64,000 nucleotides of DNA, from contig OX393579.1 in NCBI GenBank assembly GCA_947652605.1, forward strand, positions 38,818,970-38,882,969, read 5' to 3'. Origin of the DNA: Elmis aenea (taxonomy: Eukaryota > Arthropoda > Insecta > Coleoptera > Elmidae). The position numbers were made by a program, and so were the translations under genes. Shown here piece by piece: positions 49,654 to 60,129 of the stretch. How positions within the stretch are numbered: the first letter of the stretch is position 1; each line of letters begins with the position of its first letter. Below the pieces are notes generated by a model. That model was not told the origin of the DNA. It did not search any database and saw only the letters and a list, made by a program, of their open reading frames with translations.

Positions 49654-49955
49654 AAAGGCCTCTACTCATTAGCCAACTTGTCGGGGCCGACAGTCGGCAA
49701 CTTCGAGTTGGGTGTGTCTACACACCTCCCGATCAGTCCAACCAACACAGCATAAACGTCATAGCTTTTTATTCATTTTGATGTTAAATTTTCGGTTTAA
49801 TAGTCCTTATCTAAAGGAATGTGGTGGGGCGGTTGGCTTGTTGGATGACTGGTCAGCCGACCGTTCCAACTGTCGGGTGACATACTACACATTAAACAAT
49901 TTATCTGAATGGTCGGCCGGGTGTCCCGACAAATTGGTAGGTGAGTAGACTCCTT
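49654..49955. mobile_element. 300-bp MITE, AAGGCCTCTACTCA ends
   Basis: AAGGCCTCTACTCATTAGCC faces the complement of GGTAGGTGAGTAGACTCCTT. The inner block CCAACTTGTCGGGG also pairs with CCCGACAAATTGG. It is GC-richer than its surroundings, non-coding, and sits just beyond the end of the WTM-1 tail. Confidence 0.65.
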
Positions 49956-51201
49956 ATAACTTTGGAACAGAAGAAAGACTAGAAGAAAAAACACAATCTA
50001 CGTTTTTTGTCGTTTTTTAAATAAAAATCTCACAGACATTTTCTTCTTAATACAATAATTTATCGATATTTAGTCATCGCTGTTTATTGCTCTAGGCGTT
50101 TCATTTTATAATTTCTTAAAAATAAATAAAAAAACATTTTAATTGAGCTCGTCCTAATGATACAAAACCTTAAAAAACTGTTAAAAAGAAACTTTACCCG
50201 TTCAACCTTCAGTTAACCGCAAACAATATTTAAATGACTGATAAATGAGCTCGTTTTTAAAAGTATTTACCGAGAAGCATTTTCGAATTTTGCATAAGTA
50301 CAATTTTAATAATAACACGTAGACCTGTCGTTTGGTTTCTCAAATACCGAACAAACTTTTAATAATTTGCTCAATGTAAGCCCATGATATTTATATGTGT
50401 AAAAAGTACGTAAATGATTTATAAGCAAAAATATTTAGATTTTAGGAGAGAGTTTGCAATGACTTCTTTGAAAATATGCTCAAACTCTATAACTTTCCGT
50501 GCGGCTGATCAGGGCGCTAAATTATTGGGGGTGCATTGAGGACAACATTAATTTTAAATGGACATTACTGAACATTACTGGACCAGGGTATTGCGGTCAT
50601 CTTGACTCTAAATCAAGCAATGACTGACTTTTAAAAAAAGATTATTACCAAAATACTCCGGCTTAGCAACGTCACATTTGAACGGGAAATGCATGGTGCA
50701 TAATGAACTTGACAGAATTCGCTTATTGTGCGATTACAACAAAGGATATGCGAATACTGTTAACTTTGCAGTCTGGAAAATAATACCTTTGAACGGGGTT
50801 TATTAAACTGTATAACATCAATTTAAATAATATTATTTAGGTAAAATATTAGCGTAACAATATATTTTTTTTAATTCAGTTCAATAAAGGTCGAACGTTC
50901 AACAAATCCAAAAAATTTCAGATCTTCATCGTTTATTAACTGTGAAACTTGATATCGAAGGAAATTTATTGAACGATAACTTAATGAGTATTCAATTCTT
51001 CATGAAATCTTCGCTGGACATTTTCAAATTTATTTTAAAAAAATGACACTAGAATATTTATATCCCACTGTATAAATAGCTTTGTTGTGGCACCTAGAGC
51101 CGGCCCTGTCTACAACTATCGTTATTATATTTTCTTAAGTTTATTGCAAGGTGTTTTAACAACGTAAGATGATCCTATGTCATCCTAAGCGGTGTGTTTT
51201 T
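49956..51201. other. AT-rich, gene-free stretch
   Basis: No supportable coding or element end. Confidence 0.45.
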
Positions 51202-51209
51202 ATCTATGG

Positions 51210-51455
51210 CAGTGGTTCCTAAACTTTTTGCTTCGCGATCTACTTTACCAATTCAAAAAAAAAACTGTTGCGATCGAACACAATATTATTACTTCAAAAC
51301 TATAATATTAACAGTTTACAACCTTTATTAATTCTATTATTAAAAGAAATAAACACATATTAAAACAGTTATTTTAGTTTTGAAAATAAAAACAAGTTAA
51401 GTATTTGTTGCGATCCATAATAAAATTCACGCGACCCACAATTTGAGTACCACTG
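51210..51455. mobile_element. Small hAT-type MITE, CAGTGGTTCC ends
   Basis: It begins CAGTGGTTCCTAAACTTTTT and ends TTTGAGTACCACTG. The flanks ATCTATGG and ATCTATAA match at six of eight positions, consistent with an old 8-bp duplication. Confidence 0.55.
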
Positions 51456-51463
51456 ATCTATAA

Positions 51464-51938
51464 GAAGGCTAAGATAATTGGTGAGTACAATTAACTGTTT
51501 ACTACCATTTATAAAATTCAAGTAATGACGTCCATACTATCGAATATTGCTAGTGGTCAATATTTAATTGTGTAGTGCGAGATTAAAAGATGAAAAAAAC
51601 TCTTAAGCTTATAACTAATAAAGTTAAACCAAATGTACTTACCAGAACCTTGCAAAGAACTAAAAAATAAGTAATTTTTAAAATTCCTTTGTAAAAATGT
51701 TATAAAATATAATGTTAGGATATAAAATCTTTTAATTACGAAATCTAATAACAATATATCTATAATAAGGTGATGAATAGGTACAATACGTGCGATGCTG
51801 AAACATCAGAATGATGAACATGAATAAACGTCATTGCACAGTAATAAAAAAAGCTTAATACGTCATTCACTACCTTCTTTATTTTAAACCAAGGTAGTAT
51901 ACACTTGAGCAACATTATTGTTTGATATTTATAAAGAA
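51464..51938. other. 3' flank of WTM-2
   Basis: AT-rich sequence. On the minus strand an AATAAA lies at 51878-51883, about 55 bp beyond the WTM-2 stop, and is a plausible poly(A) signal. Confidence 0.45.
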
Positions 51939-52704
51939 TCAGGCTTCTTCTGTTACTGATTCTTCTCTCTCTGATTTTTCTTCTGTTACTGATTCTTCTC
52001 TCTCTGATTTTTCTTCTGTTACTGATTCTTCTCTTTCTGAATTTTCTTCTGTTACTGATTCTTCTCTTTCCGATTTTTCTTCTGTTACTGATTCTTCTCT
52101 CTCTGATTTTTCTTCTGTTACTGATTCTTCTGTTTCTGATCTTTCTTCTGTTACCGATTCTGGTGTTTCTTCTTGTTCCGTTGTTGCTCTTTCTTGTGTT
52201 TCTTCTGTTACTGGTTCTGTTGTTACTCTTTTTGTTGTTTCTGCTGTTAATAATTTTGTTGTTGCTGCTGTTAATAATTTTGTTGTTGCTGCTATTACTT
52301 TTTTTGTTGTTGCCGTTTCTGATATTCTTCTTCTTACTGTTCCTACAGTTGCTGCTCGTACTGTTGTTGTAAAAATTCTTGGTGCCTCTGTTAACGACGG
52401 AAATTGATAGCTGTGTCCCTAAAAACAATTTTAGGCTTATTATCTACGTAAAAAAAGCGTGTTGCTTACGTACATATTGTGAGTAGCAATAAGTTCCTCC
52501 ACAGCTATTTGGACAACATATATAACCACTAGCGCAAGGATAATAATTACAAGTTACACTACAGGATCCTGCATTAGGTGGTGGTGGACAACGATATTGG
52601 TATTGGTACGGATACCAGTAGTATTGAGATGGACGATACCATTGAGCCCAACACTCTTGTAAAATTATCGAAACAAACGCGAATAAGACAATTGAACGAG
52701 CCAT
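51939..52704 (-). CDS. WTM-2, secreted WAP-like protein with acidic repeat tail
   Basis: Two exons: 52704-52474 (77 codons, ending TAT just before donor GTACGT) and 52418-51939 (160 codons including TGA), with a 55-bp phase-0 intron; 236 residues. Residues 1-20 are a signal peptide ending CWA. Residues 21-38 are Tyr/Gln/Trp-rich. Cys 39, 48, 52, 57, 63, 64, 68 and 73 give the order C-x8-C-x3-C-x4-C-x5-CC-x3-C-x4-C, matching the WAP four-disulfide core in number and in the CC pair, though C7-C8 is one residue longer than usual. Exon 2 starts GHSYQF, passes through a Thr-rich zone and ends in 11-residue units EESVTEEKSER. WAP proteins are typically secreted protease inhibitors or antimicrobials. 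No function can be assigned here. The cysteine set is complete, so it looks functional. Confidence 0.7.
51963..52160 (-). repeat. 33-bp coding tandem repeat in the WTM-2 tail
   Basis: Six 33-bp units (plus part of a seventh at 51945-51962) each encode a variant of EESVTEEKSER. Units differ at a few bases and give an alternating Glu/Ser/Lys/Arg, strongly charged tail that ends in Ala and a stop. Confidence 0.85.
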
Positions 52705-52748
52705 CGCGTACGGTTCACAACTGTTTGCAAATCGCTGTAGCTATAACA

Positions 52749-52816
52749 TTTACGTAAAATGTTATCAAAGCTATTATTCTTAAGGTATTTGGGAAGTAAC
52801 AAAACTGTAGGTCATC
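52749..52816 (-). promoter_or_regulatory. WTM-2 promoter block
   Basis: On the minus strand GATGACCTA (52816-52808) precedes TTTGATAACATTTTACGTAAAT (52770-52749). The order and spacing are close to those upstream of WTM-1 and WTM-3. The TGATAAC site is about 57 bp before the ATG. Confidence 0.45.
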
Positions 52817-53454
52817 GTGTTAATATTAAAATTGTATTCAAAAATTCAAAACTTAAAAACTCGTCTCGGTAAATAGTTTTTAAAATGAGTTTTTTATCAG
52901 TCACTTAAAATATCTACGCCTATTTGAAGGTTGTACATTTAAACATTTTTTTGTTAACAGTAGTTAAGGTATTATATTTTAAAGTAACAAGCCGTAAATA
53001 AAATGTAACTTATTTATTTTTAAATGCAACTAAAACAAATTTTAAGAGCAATAAACAACGACAACAAAATATCTACTAATATTTTTTTTTGTGTATGTTA
53101 AAAATTTTGTAGATGTTTTTATTTTGATAAATAAAAGGTGACTAAAAACGTTAAAAGAATATTTTTACAGCTAAATAAGGTAATGTTTGATGTTATTGCT
53201 GATGGTCAATTAAAGAAGACGTTCTTCCTAGTTCTTTATTAACTTTAATAACCGTTAGAAGCTTTTGGATACCATAAACAAGTTATGGCCAACAGATTGA
53301 TCGCGAAGCAATTTTCAATCAATCACTACAAAGATTTTTAAATTTATTAAGTAAGATGATATTTTTGTTGTTTTGCCAAGTTTTTGAAAATATGTTCAAT
53401 AGTTTTGGAGAAAAACCAAAAACGTTGAAACCTGCATTTAGTGTCACATAAAAT
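52817..53454. other. No gene seen
   Basis: AT-rich upstream region of WTM-2 without other supportable features. Confidence 0.45.
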
Positions 53455-54690
53455 GTTTTTTCTACAACCACTAATGTAAATGATTGTTACTGTACAGCCT
53501 GCATGCATAGTAAGTGGGTCTTGACTAGGGATTGCAATCACGGGATTCGGGATCCCGGGATCCCGGTCGCCTTTTGGTCTCGAAAATCCCGGGATTTTAA
53601 ATGTAGAATCCCGGGATTTTAGGGATTTAAAAAATGTAACTATAAGTACATTATTTTGTAAAAAAAATTGCTCATAGTTGGTATCTACTCAACGTGAATA
53701 AGTTGAACGATGCAATTTTGCAAGTTTAAGCTTGTTTACGTTGCCGCTCGCCGTCTTATGTATGATAACAAAATTTTAAAAAATTCTTGTACTAAGATAA
53801 TAATCATCCTAATTTCTTTTATTTTTGTTACTTATAAAACAGTCTATTTTTTAAATTTTTAGTGAATTAAAGTTGTGCTTTGTTTGAGTTTTTAACAGTT
53901 TCAGCAAATTTATGTTTATGTAATTAAGTATTCTAATGTATAATAAGTTTAATTTCATTTATTTAAAGGTTATATCTAATAATTCGATTATTTCTATAAT
54001 AATAAAACATAATAGGTACGGTAGGCAAATATATATATTTTTCAATTATTATTAACATCTTTGCACCTATGATATAATTAAAACAAATTAACAGAAATTA
54101 TAGAGGAAACAAATTAAATAAAAAGTTAATAAAAATAATTGGTAATTACTAAATTATTTAATAATTATGTAAATCATTTGTAATCAAAAAATATATAGAC
54201 ACTGCATTAGCTTCTGTTTTTAAGCAAATACTTCACATTATATATAATCCCGAGATCCCCGGATTAAAACATCTTCAATCCCGAAATCCCGGGATCGTAA
54301 AATTTGATCGGGATTGCAATCCCTAGTCTTGACGCACGGTAAGCAAAAATCGCAGTTTTTAAAGAAACTATCAAAGTAAGCTCACGTCAAACCCAACCTG
54401 CATGCATAGTAAGTGAGTCCTTACGCACGGCAAGAAAAAATGTCAATGTAGACTTACGTCAAACTTCACAGTACGTACAAGTGTGTTTATTATTAGCCAA
54501 AAAAGCTGTTAAAATCGTAGGTATCATGTGATCGTAGAAAAAGTAATCTACATAACACGAGTTGTAAAGCAATTACGCACTCGTGGAAATACGCACTCGC
54601 CGCTACGCGGCTCCTTTCGCAGCTTTTCCACTCGTGCGTAATATGCTTCTTACAACTCTTGCTATGTACTCGTAATTATATTACCATAAC
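53455..54690. repeat. Dispersed repeat (GCACGGTAAGCAAA), split copy
   Basis: 53455-53525 (TTTTTTCTACAACCACTAAT to GGGTCTTGAC) and 54326-54690 (GTCTTGACGCACGGTAAG and onward) join into the same sequence as 44045-44465. A hAT insertion separates them. The right part ends in the fold-back block ACGAGTTGT to ACAACTCTTGC. Confidence 0.7.
53526..54325. mobile_element. hAT-type MITE with AATCCCGGGATT motifs, copy 2
   Basis: GTCTTGAC at 53518-53525 and 54326-54333 is a perfect 8-bp duplication. The ends are TAGGGATTGCAATC and GATTGCAATCCCTA. It matches the copy at 40813-41594 in reverse orientation across subterminal and internal sequence. The uninterrupted paralogous repeat at about 44110 shows the empty-site arrangement. 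Confidence 0.85.
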
Positions 54691-54949
54691 GAATCCTAAT
54701 TTTTAAAATCTGAAATTTTCTTTAAATTGTCATGCAAAACTAAAACAATTGTGCTAGTTAAATCATTCATAATAATAATTTTTGGTAAAAACCAACATTC
54801 CGAAATTAAGCAAAGAGAAACAGATAAAAAGAAAATAATCAACGTTTCAGAGAAATCACTTGATGATCAGTTGAAAGTTTCCAATCTTTATATTCAGTTA
54901 CAAATCAGCAAACCCACAAATATAATTAATAGCAGAGTTAAGTATACAT

Positions 54950-56490
54950 GAAAGGAGTTGGGAGAAAACAAGGAATGTCAATTTTTATCGATTTTGAGAT
55001 ATTGATACCATCATAGATATTTTGCTGTACTACATCAGCGTTTAATCAGTTTAGAAAAATGCCAGATTTTTCCAGAGTAATTCCAGTTACAAATATAGGC
55101 AGTTTGGAGAAATGTCATACCGCGAACGGGAGAAAACAAGGATTGTCAACAGCGGAGTTTGTTAGGCATATGCGATTTTCTGTCTTTAACTTTTTATTAA
55201 TAAGGATGAACGTTAAACTGCAAATTTTGACACCACTGTTTAATTAAACAGATCGTACACAATTGTTTCTTACAGAAAATTAAAAAAAAATTAAAATTGA
55301 ATTGTTTAGAAAAAGAATTTACTTACAGAAGTATGGTTAATAGAATCTTTCACCGAAATCACACTACCTCTTTCGAAACTAATAGGACAATAACTATATC
55401 CGCTTACTAATAAGTAGTACTTAAAGGGATTTACAGAAAACTGATTATTGGTAATACATAGAATGTTTCACCGAAATGCGATTAAACAACAGCAGTGCGC
55501 GCAGGTTCATAAATTCCTGTGCAACTAATTTTATTCATTTGTGCGACTAAATAACCAAAACGAAAGTAAAAAGTGCGCGTTATTGGAAACTAATTAGTTT
55601 AATTATTAGGTAAGTGTATTAAGCACTGAAAATTATATTTGTATTATCTTTAAAACATTGTATTATTTATTAGTAGTGAAAAATAAAAACTTTCTTTTAT
55701 TATGTCTGGCTCAGAGGATGATGTGAAAGAAGGAGATTTTAAAGAACGAAAAAATCTGGAAAGATGTTAGTTACACAAGCTCACGTAAAACAATGGTCAA
55801 ATATTCTTAACCGAAATTATTTTAAGATATGTCCTTTTCCTATGATGAAAATGAAGGAAATTGAGTTCACAATTTTACACCCTCGTCTAATATTGCATCG
55901 GAATTTACACAATGGTGAAATGGCAAAAAATCCAATTCGCTCTATAGGACAAACAAGACCATCAGAAAATAAAGAATTTAAATTGCCAATACAGTCACAC
56001 TACGAACTGCTTCAACTAAATGGAAAAAAAATACAAAGATATTGCACATCTTTCAAAATTTTATTATTCTGAATCTTATAAGAATTTCTACCTTAATCTA
56101 CCTCATTAAAACAAACAAATTTATTAATAAATAGGAGTAATATAATTATTTATTAGTGTGTATAAATAATTCTTAATTACATCCTAAGTTTATTTTTGTT
56201 TTAAATAAGTTGCAATAAATGGTTGACAAGGTATTTTTTCATTGGCATTCCTTTGTGTCAACCATAAATTTGACAGGTCACTTAGAATAACTAATTATTA
56301 TAGTTTAAATAAAAATTATTTTTCACATTAATTGATTAATACTCATTTATAATAATACGATCCAAAGTAAAATAAAGTTTGGTTGATGCAGCTCTATAAA
56401 CAAAAAATTGTAGACTTTCAAATCTTTAAAATCGAATTGTAAAGATCTAATACAAATTGACAGTCCTTGTTTTCTCCCAACACCCTTCAC
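54950..56490. mobile_element. Unclassified 1.5-kb element, GTTGGGAGAAAACAAGGA ends
   Basis: GTTGGGAGAAAACAAGGA followed by a TGTCAATTT block at the left is answered by AAATTGACAGTCCTTGTT and then TTCTCCCAAC at the right. GGGAGAAAACAAGGATTGTC occurs again inside at 55130. I could not fix a target duplication. Two short open frames are inside (55059-55247 and 55764-56072). Confidence 0.55.
55702..56072 (+). pseudogene. Unrecognised open frames in the 54.9-56.5 kb element
   Basis: An ATG at 55702 opens a short acidic/basic peptide beginning MSGSEDDVKEGDFKERKNLE that stops at once. A second frame, 55764-56072, continues for 102 codons with a basic composition (HLHNGEMAKNPIRSIGQTRP near its middle). 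They may be one broken gene of the element. I do not recognise a family. Confidence 0.3.
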
Positions 56491-57119
56491 ATATAGGTAC
56501 TAATTTACTGACATTATTACTAAAAATTTGCAACAACTGTTGAACACACTATGAAAAATAAGAGCAACTACTCTTACACAAAATGAACAAAATTTTTCAA
56601 CTTCAGGGATTAATATTTTAAACTGTTTATTTGAATTAAATTTAAATAATTTGTTTTATTTATTATTACCATGATTGTAAAAATATGTTATCTTTATATA
56701 CATATACAAATTACACATCAACATAAAATATAAATATTACGAGTAATTTTATGGTATGCTTATAAAATATATTAACGGTATTCTTCAGGTTTCGCGGTCA
56801 TTCTTCATGCTAAATTCCTCGTTTCCGGTTTGGAAACCGAGTCGTCTTTAATTAAGTCCTAACGCTTTAATCATTTTATCTCATCTTTGTCAAAATCACT
56901 TTTGTGAATACATTAATATATCGAAAACTTTGGGATTTCTAAGAATTATTAAAAAATACAAACAAATAATTCATGATTCTCGAGAAATGAAAAACCCTAG
57001 TTTGAATTATTAAATAGTTTTACTTTTTTACTGATACCCTAACTTGTAGTGTATGGCTGCTAACATGACCATTTTGTGATATAATATCACAAAAAGTAAT
57101 TTTGATTGAAAAACTCATC
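56491..57119. other. No gene seen
   Basis: AT-rich sequence with no supportable feature. Confidence 0.4.
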
Positions 57120-57127
57120 GTATTTAA

Positions 57128-57495
57128 CAGGGCTTCGAACCGGAACTGAACCGAAAACCGAAAACCGAAAACCGGAACTGAACCGAAAAAAATATATCGG
57201 TTTATTACGGTTCGGTACATGTTCAACAAACTCGCGCGTTTTGTTTATATTTATGTTTCGTTTAATAAATTATATTATCATCATAATTATGTTATGTACC
57301 TCTATTTCCAATTACATATTATACCTTATTATACCAAATAAAAACATTTAAAAAAGTAATTACTCGGAGCTGAACCGAAAACCGAAAAAAACCGTTATTT
57401 TTTCTGGAACGAAAACCGGAACCGAACCGATATATATTTTTTTAATTGAACCGAAACGAAAACCGAAACGAAAAAAATTACGGTTCGAAGCCCTG
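57128..57495. mobile_element. hAT-type MITE with AACCGAAAACCG motifs
   Basis: CAGGGCTTCGAACCG at the left is the exact complement of CGGTTCGAAGCCCTG at the right. GTATTTAA and GTTTTTAA flank it, an 8-bp duplication with one mismatch. ACCGAAAACCGAAA units fill both ends around an AT-rich centre. Confidence 0.8.
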
Positions 57496-57503
57496 GTTTT
57501 TAA

Positions 57504-58035
57504 ATGTATTAAAAAAGCAAATAGCTTAAGGATCTTTTAATAAATGCAATCAACTTCTACTGCTCTTAAATTATATTTTTAAAAAAAGTTTCTCTGTCTT
57601 GAAGGCATAAGCTTTATCCTGCACTCCAGGAACTAATTAAAATTAAAATTAAATCACAATAAACACATATTACTAGTGCATTAATAATGCAATGATTCAA
57701 ATGTGAAAGTTGTCAATAGGTCGATTGAACGGTAATTAGCCGATAAGGTAAAACCGTTTAATAGGTAATCGTTAATCGGCCGATTTGCTTGTCGGTGGAT
57801 CTTAATCCGTCTGCTCATGTTCATTCTATTTCTAAAGCTTCTTTTGTTCTGGAGTTTCTAAAATTTTTATGGATTTATTGATGTAGATGCTGTTGTTCTT
57901 TCTGTGGTTGTTGTGGTTGTTGTGGTTGTTACCGTTGCTGGCGCTGTTGTTGTTGATATTATTATTTGTGTAACTGTTGTTGCTGCTGTTAATGCTGCTG
58001 TTAATGCTGCTGTTAATGCTGCTGCCGCTGTTTTC
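57504..58035. other. 3' flank of WTM-3 with tail-like sequence
   Basis: On the minus strand, Ala/Thr-type codons continue for about 180 bp past the WTM-3 stop in another frame (GCAGCATTAACA units at about 57990-58025). An AATAAA lies at 57874-57879 on the minus strand. It is either former tail sequence cut off by a frameshift or untranslated repeat. Confidence 0.4.
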
Positions 58036-58875
58036 TTATATTGTTGTTGGTGTTGCTGCTGTTGTTGGTGTTGCTGCTGTTGTTGTTGTTGTTGATGCTG
58101 TAGTTTCAGATATTCTTGTTGTTGTTGTTGGGGCTATTGTTGCTGATATTGTTATCGTTGTTGCTGTTGTTGTTGCTGTTAGTGCTGAAGCCGCTGTTGT
58201 TGCTGATATGGTTGTTGGTGCTGTTGTTGTTGGGGCTGTTGTTTCAGATATTCTCGTTGTTGTTGTTGGGGCAGTTGTTGTTGGGGCAGTTGTTGTTGGG
58301 GCAGTTGTTGTTGGGGCAGTTGTTGTTGGGGCAGTTGTTGTTGGGACTGTTGTTGTTAATGTTCTAGCAGTAGTTGCTGCTGTTGTTACCGCTGTTGTTA
58401 TCGTAGCTGCTTTTGTTGTAGATCCTGTTCTTGTTGTTGTTGTAGCTGTTGTTTGTAAGGTAGCTGCTCTTGTAGTGGTTGCAAGTGTGGCTGATGTTGT
58501 TGCCGCTGTAGTAGTTGTTGATGCTGTCGTCATTATAGCTCCTCCTGGTCTATTTGCCTGTATATTTATTAAACGAATTTGGTAGCTGAGTCTCTGAAAA
58601 ATAATATTTAATCTCAACAACAACACTCTTATTTCTTTACATACAAATGGATGATAGCAGTATGTACCACCACAGGCATTTCGACAACATCTGTAACCCC
58701 TAGCGCAGGGATAATAATTACAAGTCACTCTACAGGACCCTAAATTTGCCGATCGCGGGCAACGACAATGGTATCGACATTGGTATGGAAACCGTTGAGC
58801 CCCACTTACCGAGTGAGCCCAACATACTTGTACAATTATCAAAATAAACGCAATTAAAACAAATAAACGAGCCAT
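58036..58875 (-). CDS. WTM-3, secreted WAP-like protein with Thr/Pro mucin tail
   Basis: Exon 1 is 58875-58645 (77 codons, ending at TTT before donor GTATGT) and exon 2 is 58593-58036 (186 codons including TAA); 262 residues. The start chosen is the ATG aligned with WTM-2; an in-frame TTG lies three codons upstream. The signal peptide is residues 1-20 (ends CWA). Core Cys are 39, 48, 52, 57, 63, 64, 68 and 73 with the WAP-like order, plus two extra Cys at 33 and 37. Exon 2 opens RLSYQIRLINIQANRPGG and is then almost only Thr, Ala and Pro with about five exact APTTT units. The 51-nt intron keeps the frame open, so unspliced RNA would add 17 residues (VCKEIRVLLLRLNIIFQ). Likely secreted and heavily O-glycosylated, which is inference. 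Confidence 0.7.
   Translation of the reverse strand: MARLFVLIAFILIIVQVCWAHSVSGAQRFPYQCRYHCRCPRSANLGSCRVTCNYYPCARGYRCCRNACGGTYCYHPFVCKEIRVLLLRLNIIFQRLSYQIRLINIQANRPGGAIMTTASTTTTAATTSATLATTTRAATLQTTATTTTRTGSTTKAATITTAVTTAATTARTLTTTVPTTTAPTTTAPTTTAPTTTAPTTTAPTTTTRISETTAPTTTAPTTISATTAASALTATTTATTITISATIAPTTTTRISETTASTTTTTAATPTTAATPTTI
58257..58346 (-). repeat. 15-bp coding tandem repeat (APTTT)
   Basis: Five to six nearly identical 15-bp units (plus strand GTTGTTGTTGGGGCA) encode Ala-Pro-Thr-Thr-Thr. Their identity shows recent expansion. Confidence 0.8.
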
Positions 58876-58925
58876 CGCGCACAATTTTTAACAATGGACT
58901 ATGTCGGTTTATCCAAAGCCGTTAC

Positions 58926-58992
58926 ATTTATGCGCAGTGTTATCAAAGGTACTATACTTTAGTTATTTTGGAAATTAATTTTCTAGGTCATC
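58926..58992 (-). promoter_or_regulatory. WTM-3 promoter block
   Basis: Minus strand: TTAACTGATGACCTAGAAAA (around 58992-58984) and CCTTTGATAACACTGCGC followed by ATAAAT (58948-58926). Both are nearly identical to the WTM-1 upstream region. The TGATAAC is about 64 bp before the ATG. Confidence 0.5.
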
Positions 58993-59527
58993 AGTTAACT
59001 ATAAAAATTCTCCTTCAATTTTAAACGTTCCTTAGATAAATATTTCTGCATTTTTTACATTATCTTAAAGTCCTATATTATCAAAGCATTTTTTTTTTAA
59101 ATAACTTGTAAATAGTGTATTATTTATGGTTAAGATGCCAGATACAAAATATGCATTTCAAATATGTGCTTCATGTACACATTTTGTAACTTTAATTGCT
59201 GGACTTAATGGCTCAAAATTATAAACGTTAGAAGACAAAGATTTGATTCCAAAAATTTACTGTTAGTTTTGTCATATAGCTATCTAAAGATGTTAATAAA
59301 TGTACTATAACTTTGTTTCAAATTCGTGGTTACATCGTTAATCGCCAAGAAACATGAAGCCTAAATAGATCGTCGTTATTTTAGTTTATAAGGGCATAAT
59401 AAAAAGCATAATAGACGAATGCTGAAATTGCATTGTAAATTTTAATGGTTTAATAGGCCTAAAACGAAACATCAACAAACTGCAGCATCGAATGCAGCGA
59501 TGGCTATAATTTCTAGCTAGATCATTG
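58993..59527. other. No gene seen
   Basis: AT-rich upstream region of WTM-3. Confidence 0.45.
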
Positions 59528-59535
59528 TCCGATGA

Positions 59536-59731
59536 CAGTGATTATCAAAATGTGATCCGCGGACCCCTGGGGGTCCCTGAATCCTTTGGAAGCGGTCTTC
59601 CGAACCTTTTCATAATGTTTAAAAATCATCATAAACCATTACAATAAACATAAATATTGTTTACAAATCAATTCATTGAGCTTGTAAGCTTTTTAAAGGG
59701 GTGCTCAGCGTAAAAAGTTTGAAAAACACTG
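59536..59731. mobile_element. 196-bp hAT-type MITE
   Basis: The element begins CAGTGATTATCAAAATGTGA and ends AAAAAGTTTGAAAAACACTG. TCCGATGA and TCCTATGA flank it, an 8-bp duplication with one mismatch. GATCCGCGGACCCCTGGGGG follows the left end. Confidence 0.7.
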
Positions 59732-59739
59732 TCCTATGA

Positions 59740-60129
59740 GATTTTGTTACTAAATAGAAACTGGTTCTATTTATTATATTGTGAATGGCCAATAATTATG
59801 TAAATTTTATTATTTATGAGCTAATAAGAATTAAACAATAAATATATAATTTTGGTAATTAATCGACATGAATTTAGTTTAAAATTAAATAATATGATGT
59901 TTTACTTTACAGAAGTTTATAAATGTTAGATTTTACGATTTTATAGTGGAAGAAAGATCAAGTTAACTGAATAAATGGATGATGATGAAAAATCAATTCT
60001 ATAACTCTTTTATTCACCGATTTATTTCTCAAGCTATTATATTAAGGTAGAATAATACATTATAAGCAATATAAATAATTCGGTTAAATTTGTAACATTA
60101 ACTATGAATCAGATTTTTACTTCCACTCA
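59740..60129. other. 3' flank of WTM-4
   Basis: AT-rich sequence. Minus-strand AATAAA sites are at 60021-60026 and 60008-60013, about 105-120 bp past the WTM-4 stop, and are plausible poly(A) signals. Confidence 0.45.

Noticed and set aside
51963..52160. Regular short repeats that might look like a CRISPR array
   Set aside because: Units are contiguous without unique spacers and are codons of an open frame in a eukaryotic setting.
51760..52428. 222-codon minus-strand Asn/Arg-rich frame and plus-strand Ser-rich frame over the WTM-2 tail
   Set aside because: Both are alternative readings of the 33-bp repeat. The frame giving the acidic tail is the one continuous with exon 1 in phase.
57904..58585. 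Plus-strand Val-rich open frames opposite WTM-3
   Set aside because: Shadow of the Thr/Ala tail. No start context, signal peptide or splice logic on the plus strand.
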